A stretch of 64,000 nucleotides of DNA from Prochlorococcus marinus XMU1405 (GCF_017696275.1 NZ_JAAORF010000003.1:558001-622000); one strand, 5' to 3'. Counted from the stretch's first letter, positions 19,532 through 30,380 are shown. Translations and numbers: made by a program. The notes: generated by a model not told the origin, from the sequence alone.

Positions 19532-21510
19532 GATGTTACAGCAGATCTTCTTCTTCTGGTTCTACCTTCAAATGAATCTTCTGTAGCAGTCTCAGCTGAT
19601 GGATTCTGTGAAACTTTTGGACTTTTTTGGGAATTTTGTTGATTATTTGAACTATTAGGATGATTATTATTTGATTTCTTATGGAAATTATTATTTCTAT
19701 TTCTATTGGAGAAATTTTGCTCTTCGGTAATCTTTGGGATATAAGCACGAGTTCCACTTGGAGCAGGTTGAACTAAACACAAAATAAGTGGTTCAACTTG
19801 TAATTCTCTTCTCATTCTTCTCGATAAACCATTTTCTATTTCTCTTTGTACACCAATCCAATCTACCTCAAAATTATTCGGCCCAGTTTGTCTGGATAAT
19901 TGTTTCCATCTATTTTCTAAGACCCAGCTTATTTCTCGTTCTGTCCACATAGACATTTTTCTTGGCTCTGCAGTAGTAACAACTCCTCTTAAATTAACTC
20001 TAGGAGGCGCAACCATCTTCCCATCTGTACTAATAGGAGCTAAAACAGTTACTACACCATCACCAGCTAATTGTTGCCTTTCCTTTAGTACTCGAGCATC
20101 TACTATCCCATTTCGTGAGTTATCAAGCAGTTCAACACCAGCTTTTACAGGATCACCCTTTTGAATAGAATTAGGTGTTAACTCAACTACATCTCCATTT
20201 TCAATAATTAAGATATTATCCTTTGGAACCCCCATAGTTTGTGCACTCTTCCCATGACAAACAAGCATTCTATGTTCTCCATGAACAGGGACAAAAAACT
20301 TAGGTTTTGCGAGTGCCAACATTAACTTTTGATCTTCTTGAAAACCATGACCAGAAACATGAATATTCTCACCTTTTCCATAAACAACCTTTGCTCCGAG
20401 TTTCATTAATCTATCAATTGTATTAACAACAGAAATAGTATTCCCAGGAATTGGGCTGGCTGAAAATATTACAGTATCAGTAGTCTTAAGACGAACATGC
20501 TGATGTTCACCACGAGAGATTCTGCTTAACGCTGCTAGGGGTTCTCCTTGACTACCCGTCATTAATAATAAAGTCTCCCTATCTGGTAAATCTCTAATTT
20601 GCTTGATAGGAACAAACAAATCATCTGGGCATTTCATATAACCAATATCTCTTGCCTTAGCAATAACATTTATCATCGATCTACCTAACAAACCGACCTT
20701 TCTTCCATGTTTCATGGCCAATTCTAAGATCATTGTCACTCTATGAACAGAACTAGCAAAAGTGGTAAGGATAACTCGTTCTTTTGCCTCTGCAATATGT
20801 TTTTCTAAAGAGGGATAGATAGTCTTCTCAGAAGGACAAAAACCTGGAACTTCGGCATTAGTAGAATCACTGAACATGCATAAAACACCCTTCTCTCCGT
20901 AATGCACCATTCTTTCAATATCAAATTGCTCTCCATCTACTGGCATATGATCAAACTTAAAATCTCCCGTGAAAATAATTGTGCCAACAGGTGTTGTAAC
21001 TGCTAAAGAAAAGCTATCGCAAATAGAATGTGTATTTCGAATAAATTCAACAGAAAAATGTTGCCCTACTTTTACAACATCTCTAGGATTTACTGTTTGT
21101 ATAGTTGTTCTATCAGATACCCCTGCTTCCTCCATTTTTCCTCTAAGCATTGACATTGCTAGTCTTGGGCCATAAATAATGGGAATATTAAAATGCTTTA
21201 GATGATGAGAAATACCTCCAATGTGATCTTCATGCCCGTGAGTGACAATCATTCCTTTTATTCTTCTTTGATTTTCTTTTAAAAAAGTTGTATCAGGCAT
21301 AACAACGTTTACGCCATGCATACCATCAGATGGGAAAGCTAAGCCAGCATCAACAAGCATTAATTCATCACCATATTCAAAAACGCAAGTGTTTTTTCCT
21401 ATTTCATGTAGTCCTCCAAGAGGTATTACACGTAGAGCTGGCGTATTACTTTTAGATCTAGATGAATCATGAGTAGATCTGTTTACAGTTGAATTTGTAA
21501 TTGATTGCAT
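19528..21510 (-). CDS. rnj: Ribonuclease J
   Basis: Metallo-beta-lactamase/beta-CASP ribonuclease for RNA maturation and decay. The 660 residues contain HGHEDHIGG near residue 89 (zinc site), TGDFKFDHMPVDG near 182, the beta-CASP segments (TTFASSVHRV, LLMTGSQGEP) and the late VPVHGEHRML. The last ~62 residues (599-660) are a low-complexity tail rich in Asn, Ser, Gln and Arg, ending RTRRRRSAVTS; such tails vary in cyanobacterial RNase J. It follows asd and dapA on the same strand, 80 bases after dapA. Confidence 0.96.
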   Translation of the reverse strand: MQSITNSTVNRSTHDSSRSKSNTPALRVIPLGGLHEIGKNTCVFEYGDELMLVDAGLAFPSDGMHGVNVVMPDTTFLKENQRRIKGMIVTHGHEDHIGGISHHLKHFNIPIIYGPRLAMSMLRGKMEEAGVSDRTTIQTVNPRDVVKVGQHFSVEFIRNTHSICDSFSLAVTTPVGTIIFTGDFKFDHMPVDGEQFDIERMVHYGEKGVLCMFSDSTNAEVPGFCPSEKTIYPSLEKHIAEAKERVILTTFASSVHRVTMILELAMKHGRKVGLLGRSMINVIAKARDIGYMKCPDDLFVPIKQIRDLPDRETLLLMTGSQGEPLAALSRISRGEHQHVRLKTTDTVIFSASPIPGNTISVVNTIDRLMKLGAKVVYGKGENIHVSGHGFQEDQKLMLALAKPKFFVPVHGEHRMLVCHGKSAQTMGVPKDNILIIENGDVVELTPNSIQKGDPVKAGVELLDNSRNGIVDARVLKERQQLAGDGVVTVLAPISTDGKMVAPPRVNLRGVVTTAEPRKMSMWTEREISWVLENRWKQLSRQTGPNNFEVDWIGVQREIENGLSRRMRRELQVEPLILCLVQPAPSGTRAYIPKITEEQNFSNRNRNNNFHKKSNNNHPNSSNNQQNSQKSPKVSQNPSAETATEDSFEGRTRRRRSAVTS

Positions 21511-21590
21511 AATTTTGAAATTTATGAAGGCCTGCTTGTAATCAAATAAGGTTTATTTAAATTTAATTATCAAGTTAAATATAATTCCAA

Positions 21591-22493
21591 TTATAAGGAA
21601 TTCAGGATAAAAGATAGTTGCTTTTTCATGTCATTGGTTAAAGGTGACAAAGGACTTCTAGGATTACCTACATCCCATCCCGATAGCTCCAAAGCAGCCT
21701 TAATTGGGATTGGATTAGTAGTCATAAAGAGTGCTTTGAAAAGAGGCTGAAGTTTTTCATGAATAGCAAGAGCATTGGAAACCTCTCCACTTTGAAAAGA
21801 ATGAATCATCTCTTTCAATTGCAATCCAACTAAATGACTTGCAACACTTACTACTCCTACAGCACCTACAGATAACATTGGAAGCAACAATGAATCATCG
21901 CCACTATATACAGAGAGTTCGGAGCCACAAATAGCTCTTAATTCTGTCACTTCTTCTATTCTACCGCTTGCAGCTTTAATACTGAGAATATTTGAGAAAT
22001 CCATAAGTTTCTTCACAGTATCAGGTAATAAATTGCATCCAGTCCTGCCTGGAATGTTGTAGAGCATAAGAGGCAAATCCTCTGCAGATTTAGCAATAGA
22101 ACTGAAATGTTTATAAAGACCTTCTTGAGGCGGCTTATTATAATAAGGAACAACGACCAAAGCACCGTCGGCACCAGAGTCGTAAGCTTTTTTTGTAGCT
22201 TCCACAGCTTCGCTTGTACAATTGCTACCAGTGCCAACTATTACTTTACAGCTTGCATCCAAAGATCCTTTTACCGCAGTAAATAAATCATGCTGTTCCG
22301 CCCATGAAAGAGTCGGAGATTCTCCAGTAGTACCGCACAACACAATTCCATCGGAACCGTTCTCATAAAGATAATTTGAAAGTTTTATAGCTAGTTCATA
22401 ATCTACATCTCCATTCTCAGTGAATGGGGTAACCATTGCAGTCAATATTCTTCCAAATAGTGGATTATTACACTCAGTTTTGTCTGTAATCAT
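21591..22493 (-). CDS. dapA: 4-hydroxy-tetrahydrodipicolinate synthase
   Basis: Condenses pyruvate with aspartate semialdehyde, the first step specific to diaminopimelate and lysine. The 300-residue barrel carries GTTGESPTL near residue 54, [17 protein letters not shown] (proton-relay tyrosine) near 138, [11 protein letters not shown], and the Schiff-base lysine in LSIKAASG near 173. Its start overlaps the asd stop by four bases, so translation is probably coupled, with asd supplying the substrate. RNase J follows. Confidence 0.96.
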   Translation of the reverse strand: MITDKTECNNPLFGRILTAMVTPFTENGDVDYELAIKLSNYLYENGSDGIVLCGTTGESPTLSWAEQHDLFTAVKGSLDASCKVIVGTGSNCTSEAVEATKKAYDSGADGALVVVPYYNKPPQEGLYKHFSSIAKSAEDLPLMLYNIPGRTGCNLLPDTVKKLMDFSNILSIKAASGRIEEVTELRAICGSELSVYSGDDSLLLPMLSVGAVGVVSVASHLVGLQLKEMIHSFQSGEVSNALAIHEKLQPLFKALFMTTNPIPIKAALELSGWDVGNPRSPLSPLTNDMKKQLSFILNSL

Positions 22494-23521
22494 TTTTTTG
22501 GAATTAATAACTCAGCTATTTGAACAGCATTCAGAGCTGCTCCTTTTCTTATTTGATCTCCACATAACCATAATTCTAATCCATGAGGCTGACTTATATC
22601 AGTTCTTAGCCTGCCAACAGCAACATTATCTCTTCCCATAACATCATTTGGCATAGGAAATCTATTACTTTTGTAATCCTCAATAACTTCAATTCCAGGA
22701 GATTTTTTTAATTCTTCAAGAGCATCTTTAGGCTCAACTACATCGGCAAATTCAATATTGATCGATTCAGAATGTGCTCTCAGTACTGGAACTCGAACAC
22801 ATGTAGCAGAGAGCTTTAAATCAGCAATATTTAATATTTTCCTTGTCTCATTAACCATTTTCATCTCTTCTTCGCAGTAATTATTTGAAAGCATAGGGGA
22901 ATTATGTAAAAACAAATTAAAAGCAAGGGAGTATGGTAAAACTTCACTTTTTTGAGGATTTCCTTGAAGATATTGTTCAGTTAAAAGTTTTAGTTCCTCC
23001 ATCGCCAGTTGGCCTGCACCACTAACAGATTGATATGTTGAGACAATAACTCTTTGAATAGTCGAAAGTTTGTTTAATGGAGCTAAAACTAATGTCAACA
23101 AAATGGTAGTGCAGTTTGGGTTCGCTATTACCCCATCATGATTAAGTACGTCACTAGCATTAACTTCAGGGACTATAAGAGGAACGTTCTTATCTAATCT
23201 GAAAGCACTTGAATTATCTATCAGTAAAGCATTTTGATCAGTAATGGTAGACAACCATTTTTTTGAAATACTTCCGCCAGCTGAAGCCAAAACTAAATCA
23301 AGATTCTTAAATTCTTCCTTAGTTGTTTTTTTTGTAACTAATTCTTCATCTTTCCAAATAATTTTTTTTCCTTCTGACCGTTCTGATGAAAGCAAGACCA
23401 ATTCTGATATTGGGAAATCACGTTGTTCAAGAATTTTTAGCAATTCAGATCCCACAGCACCTGAAGAACCTAAAACAGCAACTTTTAATGGCCTATTAGG
23501 CAAATACGGAGATTGTCTCAC
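22490..23521 (-). CDS. asd: Aspartate-semialdehyde dehydrogenase
   Basis: Reduces aspartyl phosphate to the semialdehyde, the branch intermediate of the aspartate family. The 343 residues have the nucleotide-binding start [21 protein letters not shown], the active-site cysteine in NPNCTTI near residue 135, YQSVSGAGQ, and [12 protein letters not shown] with the catalytic histidine. It overlaps dapA by four bases and is divergent from tig over 124 bases with no further gene visible. Confidence 0.96.
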   Translation of the reverse strand: MRQSPYLPNRPLKVAVLGSSGAVGSELLKILEQRDFPISELVLLSSERSEGKKIIWKDEELVTKKTTKEEFKNLDLVLASAGGSISKKWLSTITDQNALLIDNSSAFRLDKNVPLIVPEVNASDVLNHDGVIANPNCTTILLTLVLAPLNKLSTIQRVIVSTYQSVSGAGQLAMEELKLLTEQYLQGNPQKSEVLPYSLAFNLFLHNSPMLSNNYCEEEMKMVNETRKILNIADLKLSATCVRVPVLRAHSESINIEFADVVEPKDALEELKKSPGIEVIEDYKSNRFPMPNDVMGRDNVAVGRLRTDISQPHGLELWLCGDQIRKGAALNAVQIAELLIPKK

Positions 23522-23645
23522 ACTTTAAAATGATTTTTATAAATAGATTGACTATTTTTTTTACTTTATCAAAAAATTAACTTTCAAGGAAATCACATAA
23601 TGTGAAATAATTAAGATTCGGTTCATAGTAATAACTTAGAAAAAC

Positions 23646-25067
23646 ATGGCTAAAGATGCACTAATAGTCAAAACAACTCCTCTGCCTCAAAGTAGAATTT
23701 CATTCGAATTAGAAATACCATCAGAGACATGCAAAACGTGTGTAAATGAAACAATCAGTTCTATCAGTCGTTCGGCTAAAATTCCGGGATTTAGACTTGG
23801 TAAGATTCCTAAACAAGTCTTAATCCAAAGAATTGGCATAACACAATTACATGCTTCTGCTCTGGAAAAAATTATTGATAAATCATGGCAAGAAGCGTTA
23901 AAAATAAAATCTATAGAGCCACTAAGTGAGCCAGAATTGGTAGATGGATTTGAATCTTTACTTGCAAAGTTTAGTCCTGAAAAATCACTTAAGGTTACTC
24001 TTCAAACTGATGTTGCCCCAGAATTAAAACTTAAAAAATCCAAAGGACTAAGTGTTGAAATATCAAAGACAAAGTTTGATCCTAAGTCAATAGATGAAGC
24101 GCTAGAAAAATCTAGAAATCAGTTTGCAAACATTATTCCAGTTACCAATAGAGCAGCAAAATTAGGAGATATTGCCGTAGTTAGTTTCAAAGGAAAATAT
24201 AAAGATTCTGGTAAAGAGATTGATGGTGGAACAAGTGAATCAATGGATCTTGAGTTAGAAAAGAACAAAATGATTCCCGGTTTCGTTGAGGGAATCGTAA
24301 AAATGAAAATTGGTGATACTAAAACACTTAACCTTAAATTTCCTGATGATTATTCTCATGAGGATTCAAGAGGCAAAGAAGCAATTTTTGAAGTAAATCT
24401 CAAGGATCTTAAGGAAAAAGAATTGCCTGAACTTAATGACGATTTTGCGAAACAGTCTGGCAACAAAGAATCATTAAAAGAGTTAAAGAAAGATATTGAA
24501 AAGCAACTTAAAGATAATTTTGAAAAAACTCAAAAAGATATCAAAATTGAAGCTTTATTAGATGCATTAACAAACGAATTGGTTGCTGAAATTCCAAAAT
24601 CTATGATTGATATAGAAGTAAGGAATAATATTGAACAAACCGCTCAAAGATTTGCTCAACAAGGTCTTGATGTAAAATCTACTTTCACTCCGGAATTAGT
24701 TAAATCATTAGCAGAGTCCACGAGGCCTCAAGCTGAAAAAAATGTTCAAAGAAATTTAGCTTTAAAAGCATTAGCTGAAACAGAAAACATAAAAGTCGAG
24801 AAAGATGAAATTGATTTAAAAATGAAAGATTATGAAGATGCAATCTCTCAATCTTCAAAACAAATAGATATTAAAAGACTAACAGAAGTAGTAACTAACG
24901 ATCTACTCAAAGAAAAATTAATAATTTGGCTTGAAGAAAACTCTGAAGTAAAAGAAAAAACTACAAAAACTTCTAATACTACCAAAACCTCCAAAGCAAC
25001 AAAAGCCACAAAAACTTCAAAAACTACAAAAACTTCAAAAACTCAAAATAAAAAAGAAAAAAAATAA
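23646..25067 (+). CDS. tig: Trigger factor (ribosome-bound chaperone, peptidyl-prolyl isomerase)
   Basis: Meets nascent chains at the ribosome exit. The 473 residues contain the ribosome-binding signature near residue 45 (KIPGFRLGKIPKQVLIQRIG), an FKBP-like PPIase domain around 160-250 (GDIAVVSFKGKY, MIPGFVEGIVKMKIGDT) and a helical C-terminal substrate domain. The end is unusual: residues 436-473 are a Thr/Lys/Ser tract with repeated TKTSK units, highly basic and probably disordered. It precedes clpP and clpX, the common tig-clpP-clpX order of proteostasis genes. Confidence 0.96.
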   Translation: MAKDALIVKTTPLPQSRISFELEIPSETCKTCVNETISSISRSAKIPGFRLGKIPKQVLIQRIGITQLHASALEKIIDKSWQEALKIKSIEPLSEPELVDGFESLLAKFSPEKSLKVTLQTDVAPELKLKKSKGLSVEISKTKFDPKSIDEALEKSRNQFANIIPVTNRAAKLGDIAVVSFKGKYKDSGKEIDGGTSESMDLELEKNKMIPGFVEGIVKMKIGDTKTLNLKFPDDYSHEDSRGKEAIFEVNLKDLKEKELPELNDDFAKQSGNKESLKELKKDIEKQLKDNFEKTQKDIKIEALLDALTNELVAEIPKSMIDIEVRNNIEQTAQRFAQQGLDVKSTFTPELVKSLAESTRPQAEKNVQRNLALKALAETENIKVEKDEIDLKMKDYEDAISQSSKQIDIKRLTEVVTNDLLKEKLIIWLEENSEVKEKTTKTSNTTKTSKATKATKTSKTTKTSKTQNKKEKK

Positions 25068-25132
25068 TTTATGAAATTTCCTACTAATTAAACAAAAACC
25101 CCTTAAATTACTTATAAGACGAAAACTAATTT

Positions 25133-25777
25133 GTGAACTCAGAAAAAAAACATTTGATCCAAAGCTCAATAAGTTCTTACGAAAGTAATAATAAAACTAT
25201 TGCTGCTGTTCCTACCGTTATAGAACAATCGGGAAGAGGAGAAAGAGCTTTTGATATATATTCGAGACTATTGAGGGAGAGAATAATTTTTTTAGGTACT
25301 GGAATTAATGATCAAGTATCTGACTCACTTGTTGCGCAATTATTGTTTCTTGAAGCGGAAGATCCCGAAAAAGACATACAAATTTATATTAACTCTCCTG
25401 GAGGCTCAGTAACTGCAGGAATGGCCATATACGATACTATGCAACAAATATCCCCTGATGTAGTGACAATATGCTTTGGAGTTGCGGCAAGTATGGGGGC
25501 ATTTCTACTGTCTGGAGGAGCCAAGGGTAAAAGATTGGCTTTACCTAATTCTAGGATTATGATTCATCAACCTCTGGGAGGTGCACAAGGTCAAGCAGTA
25601 GAGATTGAAATACAAGCTAAAGAAATACTTTTTCTCAAGAAAACATTAAATTCGCTTTTAGCGGAACATACTGGTCAACCTTTAGAAAAAATTAATGAAG
25701 ACACAGAAAGAGATTACTTTTTATCTCCCTCAGAAGCAGTCGAATATGGATTAATTGATAAAGTTATCAAAAAGTGA
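25133..25777 (+). CDS. clpP: ATP-dependent Clp protease proteolytic subunit
   Basis: Serine protease barrel that degrades proteins fed by ClpX or ClpC. The 214 residues contain the core start [19 protein letters not shown] near 28, the catalytic serine in [11 protein letters not shown] near 122, the catalytic histidine in [10 protein letters not shown], and the aspartate in DTERDYFLS. The start is GTG: an in-frame TAA lies just upstream at 25127-25129, and no other start occurs before the core. 105 bases before clpX, so ClpX is the obvious partner. Cyanobacteria usually carry several clpP copies; which number this is cannot be told here. Confidence 0.95.
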   Translation: MNSEKKHLIQSSISSYESNNKTIAAVPTVIEQSGRGERAFDIYSRLLRERIIFLGTGINDQVSDSLVAQLLFLEAEDPEKDIQIYINSPGGSVTAGMAIYDTMQQISPDVVTICFGVAASMGAFLLSGGAKGKRLALPNSRIMIHQPLGGAQGQAVEIEIQAKEILFLKKTLNSLLAEHTGQPLEKINEDTERDYFLSPSEAVEYGLIDKVIKK

Positions 25778-25882
25778 CAAGGAATACTGATTTTTTAAGA
25801 ATATGATGACGAATCGATATTTATAAGCAATCCTAGTGAATAAGGAATATTAAACACCTTTCACTTTAAAAACTTATAATCG

Positions 25883-27250
25883 ATGGCTAAATTCGACGCC
25901 CATCTTAAATGTTCATTTTGCGGGAAATCACAAGACCAAGTAAGAAAGCTTATAGCTGGTCCTGGGGTTTATATATGTGATGAGTGCATAGATCTATGTA
26001 ATGAAATCCTAGATGAAGAACTACTTGATAATCAAGCGAACACAAACAACTCTCCGCAAGTAAAAAAGAAATTACCAACTGATAATTCAAAAAAATCTGT
26101 TCCTTTAGAATTAACCTCAATTCCTAAGCCGTTAGAAATTAAAAGTTTTCTAGATAATCAAGTTGTTGGACAAGAATCTGCAAAAAAAATATTATCAGTA
26201 GCCGTATACAATCATTACAAGCGATTAGCTTGGAAAGTTAAGGAAGATAGTAAAAATAACAATTCAACAGATTCACAAGCAACTAAATTACAAAAATCAA
26301 ATATTTTACTCATCGGTCCTACGGGGAGTGGAAAAACTCTATTAGCGCAAACTTTAGCAGAGTTTCTCGATGTTCCTTTTGCAGTAGCTGATGCAACGAC
26401 TTTGACAGAAGCTGGATATGTAGGGGAGGATGTTGAAAACATACTTTTAAGACTTCTACAGAAATCAGAAATGAATGTAGAACTGGCGCAAAAAGGAATT
26501 ATTTATATTGATGAAATAGATAAAATTGCAAGAAAAAGCGAAAATCCTTCAATTACTAGAGATGTCTCTGGTGAAGGAGTACAACAAGCATTATTAAAAA
26601 TGCTTGAAGGAACAATTGCTAATGTGCCACCTCAAGGCGGAAGAAAACATCCTTATCATGACTGCATCCAAATTGATACGAGTCAAATACTATTTATTTG
26701 TGGGGGGGCATTTATAGGTTTAGAGGATATAGTTCAAAAGCGTATGGGTAAACACTCTATAGGATTTACCACCAATTCGGATCAAAACAAAGTTGATACA
26801 AAAAAAATAGTAGACCCAAGAGATTCCCTGAAAAATTTAGAATTAGATGACTTAGTGAAATATGGCCTAATTCCAGAATTTATTGGAAGAATTCCGGTTT
26901 GTGCTGTATTAGATCGTCTTACTAAAGAAACTTTAGAATCTATTTTGACTCAACCAAGAGATGCATTAGTAAAGCAATTCAAAACTTTGCTAAGTATGGA
27001 TAATGTTGAATTATCATTTGAGCCTGATTCTGTTGAAGCGATAGCAAATGAAGCATACAAAAGAAAAACAGGTGCAAGAGCATTAAGATCAATAATTGAA
27101 GAGCTAATGCTAGACATAATGTACACTTTGCCTTCTGAAGAAAATATAAAAGAATTCACAATTACGAAAAAAATGGTAGATAATTTATTCTCATCTAAAA
27201 TTGTTAAACTACCTTCAGGATCAACAAGAATCATTAAAGAGTCTGCATAA
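25883..27250 (+). CDS. clpX: ATP-dependent Clp protease ATP-binding subunit ClpX
   Basis: AAA+ unfoldase that passes substrates to ClpP. The 455 residues include the N-terminal zinc-binding domain ([30 protein letters not shown]), Walker A GPTGSGKT near 145, the pore loop in [10 protein letters not shown], Walker [12 protein letters not shown], and the IGF loop (SIGFTT) that docks on ClpP near residue 293, followed by RTGARALRS-like sensor 2 (KTGARALRS). It sits between clpP and dnaX. Confidence 0.97.
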   Translation: MAKFDAHLKCSFCGKSQDQVRKLIAGPGVYICDECIDLCNEILDEELLDNQANTNNSPQVKKKLPTDNSKKSVPLELTSIPKPLEIKSFLDNQVVGQESAKKILSVAVYNHYKRLAWKVKEDSKNNNSTDSQATKLQKSNILLIGPTGSGKTLLAQTLAEFLDVPFAVADATTLTEAGYVGEDVENILLRLLQKSEMNVELAQKGIIYIDEIDKIARKSENPSITRDVSGEGVQQALLKMLEGTIANVPPQGGRKHPYHDCIQIDTSQILFICGGAFIGLEDIVQKRMGKHSIGFTTNSDQNKVDTKKIVDPRDSLKNLELDDLVKYGLIPEFIGRIPVCAVLDRLTKETLESILTQPRDALVKQFKTLLSMDNVELSFEPDSVEAIANEAYKRKTGARALRSIIEELMLDIMYTLPSEENIKEFTITKKMVDNLFSSKIVKLPSGSTRIIKESA

Positions 27251-27307
27251 AATTAGAGTTTAATTTTTTTAATTGAATCCCTAATTTTTGTAATTAATGA
27301 AAAATAA

Positions 27308-29065
27308 ATGCCAAATATACATAAGCCTTTTCATCAAAAATATAGACCAAACAACTTAAACGAACTGGTTGGGCAAAAATTTATATCCATTACACTCAAA
27401 CAAGCTCTATTAACAAAAAAAATTGCTCCTGCGTATCTTTTTAATGGTCCAAGAGGCACTGGAAAAACATCAAGTGCAAGAATATTTGCAAAATCTCTAA
27501 ATTGTCAGGCATTCGACCAACCTACGATAACTCCTTGTTGCAAATGTGACTTATGTCGACAAATTACAGATGGGAGCGCTCTAGATATTATCGAGATTGA
27601 TGCAGCATCAAATACAGGAGTAGAAAATATAAGAGAAATTATAGAAAGAGCGAGATTTGCACCAACTCAAGCGAGATGGAAAGTCTATGTAATTGATGAA
27701 TGTCATATGCTTTCAACGGCAGCTTCAAATGCTTTACTAAAAACTATTGAAGAACCGCCCTCAAGAGTTGTATTTATACTTGCGACGACAAATCCTGAGA
27801 GAGTATTAAATACAATAAAAAGTAGATGCCAAAAGTTTGATTTTAGAAGAATAAGCCCTAGTGATATTTTTCAACATTTATCAGAAATCGCCGAAAAAGA
27901 ATCCATTAAGTACGAAGTTCAGGCGTTAAAAATGATTGCAAAAAGGTCTAATGGAGGTATGAGAGATGCACAAAGCCTCCTTGAACAATTGAATCTTTTA
28001 CCAGAAGGGATAACAATTAATAATATCCAAAACCTCCTAGGAGAGGTATCAGAAAGCGAATTAACAAATCTGATTAAATCATTGGTTGAGAATAATCCAG
28101 AGTCATTAATTGATACTTGCAACAAATTATATGATGCCGGAAACGAACCTCTTCAAATAATTATCGGATTATTGAATATAACAAGAGATCTACTATTACA
28201 CACTACTAATAATAAATATTCAGATCTTTACTATACGTCTGATGAATTTCGAGATGAGTTAGATAAAATCTCAAAAACAATAAATAAATCAACAATAATT
28301 AATTGGCATAATAATCTTAGAAATATTGAATATCAAATCAAATCAAGTGATAATCCAAGGCTTTGGTTTGAAATACATTTAACTGGACTTATGAATAGTC
28401 AAGATATAAATAGTTTTGAAAATAAAAAAGAAAGTGAAAATAATACGACTGAGGAGAAGCATGAAAGTAGAAAAAACATTCCAATTAATAAAAAAAATAT
28501 TTCAGATGAGATTCCAAAACCAATTATCCAAGAAGAGATAAATCACAAGGAACTAATCGAAAAAAAAGACGAAAAATTAGAAAAATTTGAAGTTCTTGAA
28601 AAAGAAAGTATTGAAAATATTTCTGAAAATAACCAAAATAATTCTGGATCAAATTTAAAAGATAAATGGGAATTAATTCTTTCTAAAGTAGAGTTACCAT
28701 CAACAAGAATGTTACTTTCACAACAAGCCGAACTTGAAAGTTTTGATTCGGAGAAAATCACAATTGCATTATCACCAAACTGGGAAAGTATGATAAAAAG
28801 CAGAAAAGTTATAATTGAAAATACTTTAAAAAAGATATTTGGAGATGGAATAATACTTAATTTTTCAACCAAACAATTAAATAAAAGTAACCCAACAAAA
28901 ACTCCAGAAATAACCCAAAATGAAGGAAATAATTTCCGGCCAATAAAAAAAATAGAACCAAAAACTAATTCGTCAACAAAAATATCTAACGAGGAAACTT
29001 ATGATGATAGTTCAAAAAACTTAGCAAATTTTTTTAATGGAGAAATTATAGACCTTGATGAATAG
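27308..29065 (+). CDS. dnaX: DNA polymerase III gamma/tau subunit
   Basis: Clamp-loader ATPase that links the replicative polymerase and helicase. The 585 residues show HQKYRPNNLNELVGQ, Walker A GPRGTGKTSS near 47, the zinc site CCKCDLCRQ near 77, DECHMLS, and TTNPERVLNTIKSRCQ with the arginine finger. After about residue 365 comes a charged, low-complexity linker and a tau-like C-terminal part. Codons 418-420 read GAA AAA AAA, forming an A AAA AAA slippery heptamer; a -1 shift there meets a TGA at 28588-28590 and would give a gamma-sized ~427-residue product. Stops of dnaX and the converging glycosyltransferase are one base apart. Confidence 0.95.
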   Translation: MPNIHKPFHQKYRPNNLNELVGQKFISITLKQALLTKKIAPAYLFNGPRGTGKTSSARIFAKSLNCQAFDQPTITPCCKCDLCRQITDGSALDIIEIDAASNTGVENIREIIERARFAPTQARWKVYVIDECHMLSTAASNALLKTIEEPPSRVVFILATTNPERVLNTIKSRCQKFDFRRISPSDIFQHLSEIAEKESIKYEVQALKMIAKRSNGGMRDAQSLLEQLNLLPEGITINNIQNLLGEVSESELTNLIKSLVENNPESLIDTCNKLYDAGNEPLQIIIGLLNITRDLLLHTTNNKYSDLYYTSDEFRDELDKISKTINKSTIINWHNNLRNIEYQIKSSDNPRLWFEIHLTGLMNSQDINSFENKKESENNTTEEKHESRKNIPINKKNISDEIPKPIIQEEINHKELIEKKDEKLEKFEVLEKESIENISENNQNNSGSNLKDKWELILSKVELPSTRMLLSQQAELESFDSEKITIALSPNWESMIKSRKVIIENTLKKIFGDGIILNFSTKQLNKSNPTKTPEITQNEGNNFRPIKKIEPKTNSSTKISNEETYDDSSKNLANFFNGEIIDLDE

Positions 29066-29066
29066 A

Positions 29067-30368
29067 TTAAACTCCAGTATGAAGAGTCTTTCGCCAGAGT
29101 ATCTTTTTGGGGAAAATAGACATCTTTATAGTTACCCAAGGGATTACTAAAAACCAATGTGATAAATAAAAAACCGATACAAATACCATCCAAAAATTAC
29201 TTTTTTGCAATACAGGTACTTCACTTTTACAAGAAGAACCGTACCAAAAAGCGATTCCAGATAACATAAAAGCTGTAAGTGAAATAGGCCAGTAAATTGG
29301 TGAATCTAAAAAAGCAATACTGAAAACTAAATCAAAAATAGAAATGATTGGTAATGCATATTGCAAGATGAAAAAGTAAGTTAAATCAAATTTCTGCAAA
29401 TAATCAATTTTATTAGTAAATAATTGATCTCCATAATCGAAGAATCTTTGCAACCCCCCCTCTGCCCATCTTTGCCTTTGCGCTAATAAAGCATTTAAAT
29501 TTACAACTGCCTCCTCCATGACTGGAGGATCCCATAAGATTCCAATTCTAGATTTTGATAATAATAATCTTAAACTCAAATCAAGATCATCTGTAACTGT
29601 ATCTTCATTAAAAGAACCACATGCTAATAATGTTTCTTTCTTAATTAATTGACCATTTCCCCTTAATTCGGAAACTCCAGCAACTGATAATCTTCCATAT
29701 TGAAAGATTGCATCCATAGCCATCTCCATTGACTGACAGGAAGTTAAAAAATTCTTACTTACATTTGTTACTGATTTTCTTAGTTGAACTGCAGACCAAT
29801 CCCCCTCTTCTACAAAACTAAATAACCTTATCAAAGAATCTTGTTTTAATTCAGCATCAGCATCCAAAACTAATAACCATTCACCATGGGTAAATTTCAA
29901 GGCATAATTCAAAGCTCCTGACTTTCCTCCTCCTGCATTTGGAGAACGACTTATGACTTTTAGCTTGTCATATTGTCTAGATAATCGATCTAAAATTAAA
30001 GGCGTCTTATCAGAACTACCATCATCGATTATGTAAATATTTAATTTATTTGTTGGATAATCTAAACTAAATAATCTTTCAACTAATCTTGATATGACAT
30101 TCTCTTCATCTCTAGCTGCGACTAAAATATCAAGCACAGGTAACTCTTTATTGCTAATTCTTCTGCTTACAGTATTTAAAACGTTGTTCCTTTTGAAATT
30201 TTTAGAAATAACTATTAAACCGTAAAAAACAATCACAAAAGAAAGAGTCAATATTATGTAAAAGAAATTTTCGATATTGTTAGCATGAGGAATAAAAGCT
30301 ACTAAAAAACAAGCACTAAGAAATATAAACGACTTCAATCTTCGATTTTTATAAAAACCCTTACTCAT
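29067..30368 (-). CDS. Membrane-bound family 2 glycosyltransferase
   Basis: A 433-residue integral membrane glycosyltransferase. Two N-terminal membrane helices (FIFLSACFLVAFIPHA, FFYIILTLSFVIVFYGLIVI) precede the GT-A domain: LDILVAARDEENVI near 77, YIIDDGSSDKTP, the metal-binding VLDADAEL near 168, TDDLDLSLRL, and the QRQRW motif near 300 found in processive polysaccharide synthases. Further membrane segments follow (FFILQYALPIISIFDLVF, FWMVFVSVFYLSHWFLVI). It probably makes or extends a cell-surface glycan, but the product is unknown. It lies 12 bases after the SpoIID-like gene, consistent with one envelope-related transcript. Confidence 0.9.
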   Translation of the reverse strand: MSKGFYKNRRLKSFIFLSACFLVAFIPHANNIENFFYIILTLSFVIVFYGLIVISKNFKRNNVLNTVSRRISNKELPVLDILVAARDEENVISRLVERLFSLDYPTNKLNIYIIDDGSSDKTPLILDRLSRQYDKLKVISRSPNAGGGKSGALNYALKFTHGEWLLVLDADAELKQDSLIRLFSFVEEGDWSAVQLRKSVTNVSKNFLTSCQSMEMAMDAIFQYGRLSVAGVSELRGNGQLIKKETLLACGSFNEDTVTDDLDLSLRLLLSKSRIGILWDPPVMEEAVVNLNALLAQRQRWAEGGLQRFFDYGDQLFTNKIDYLQKFDLTYFFILQYALPIISIFDLVFSIAFLDSPIYWPISLTAFMLSGIAFWYGSSCKSEVPVLQKSNFWMVFVSVFYLSHWFLVIPWVTIKMSIFPKKILWRKTLHTGV

Positions 30369-30380
30369 AAAAGTAAATTG

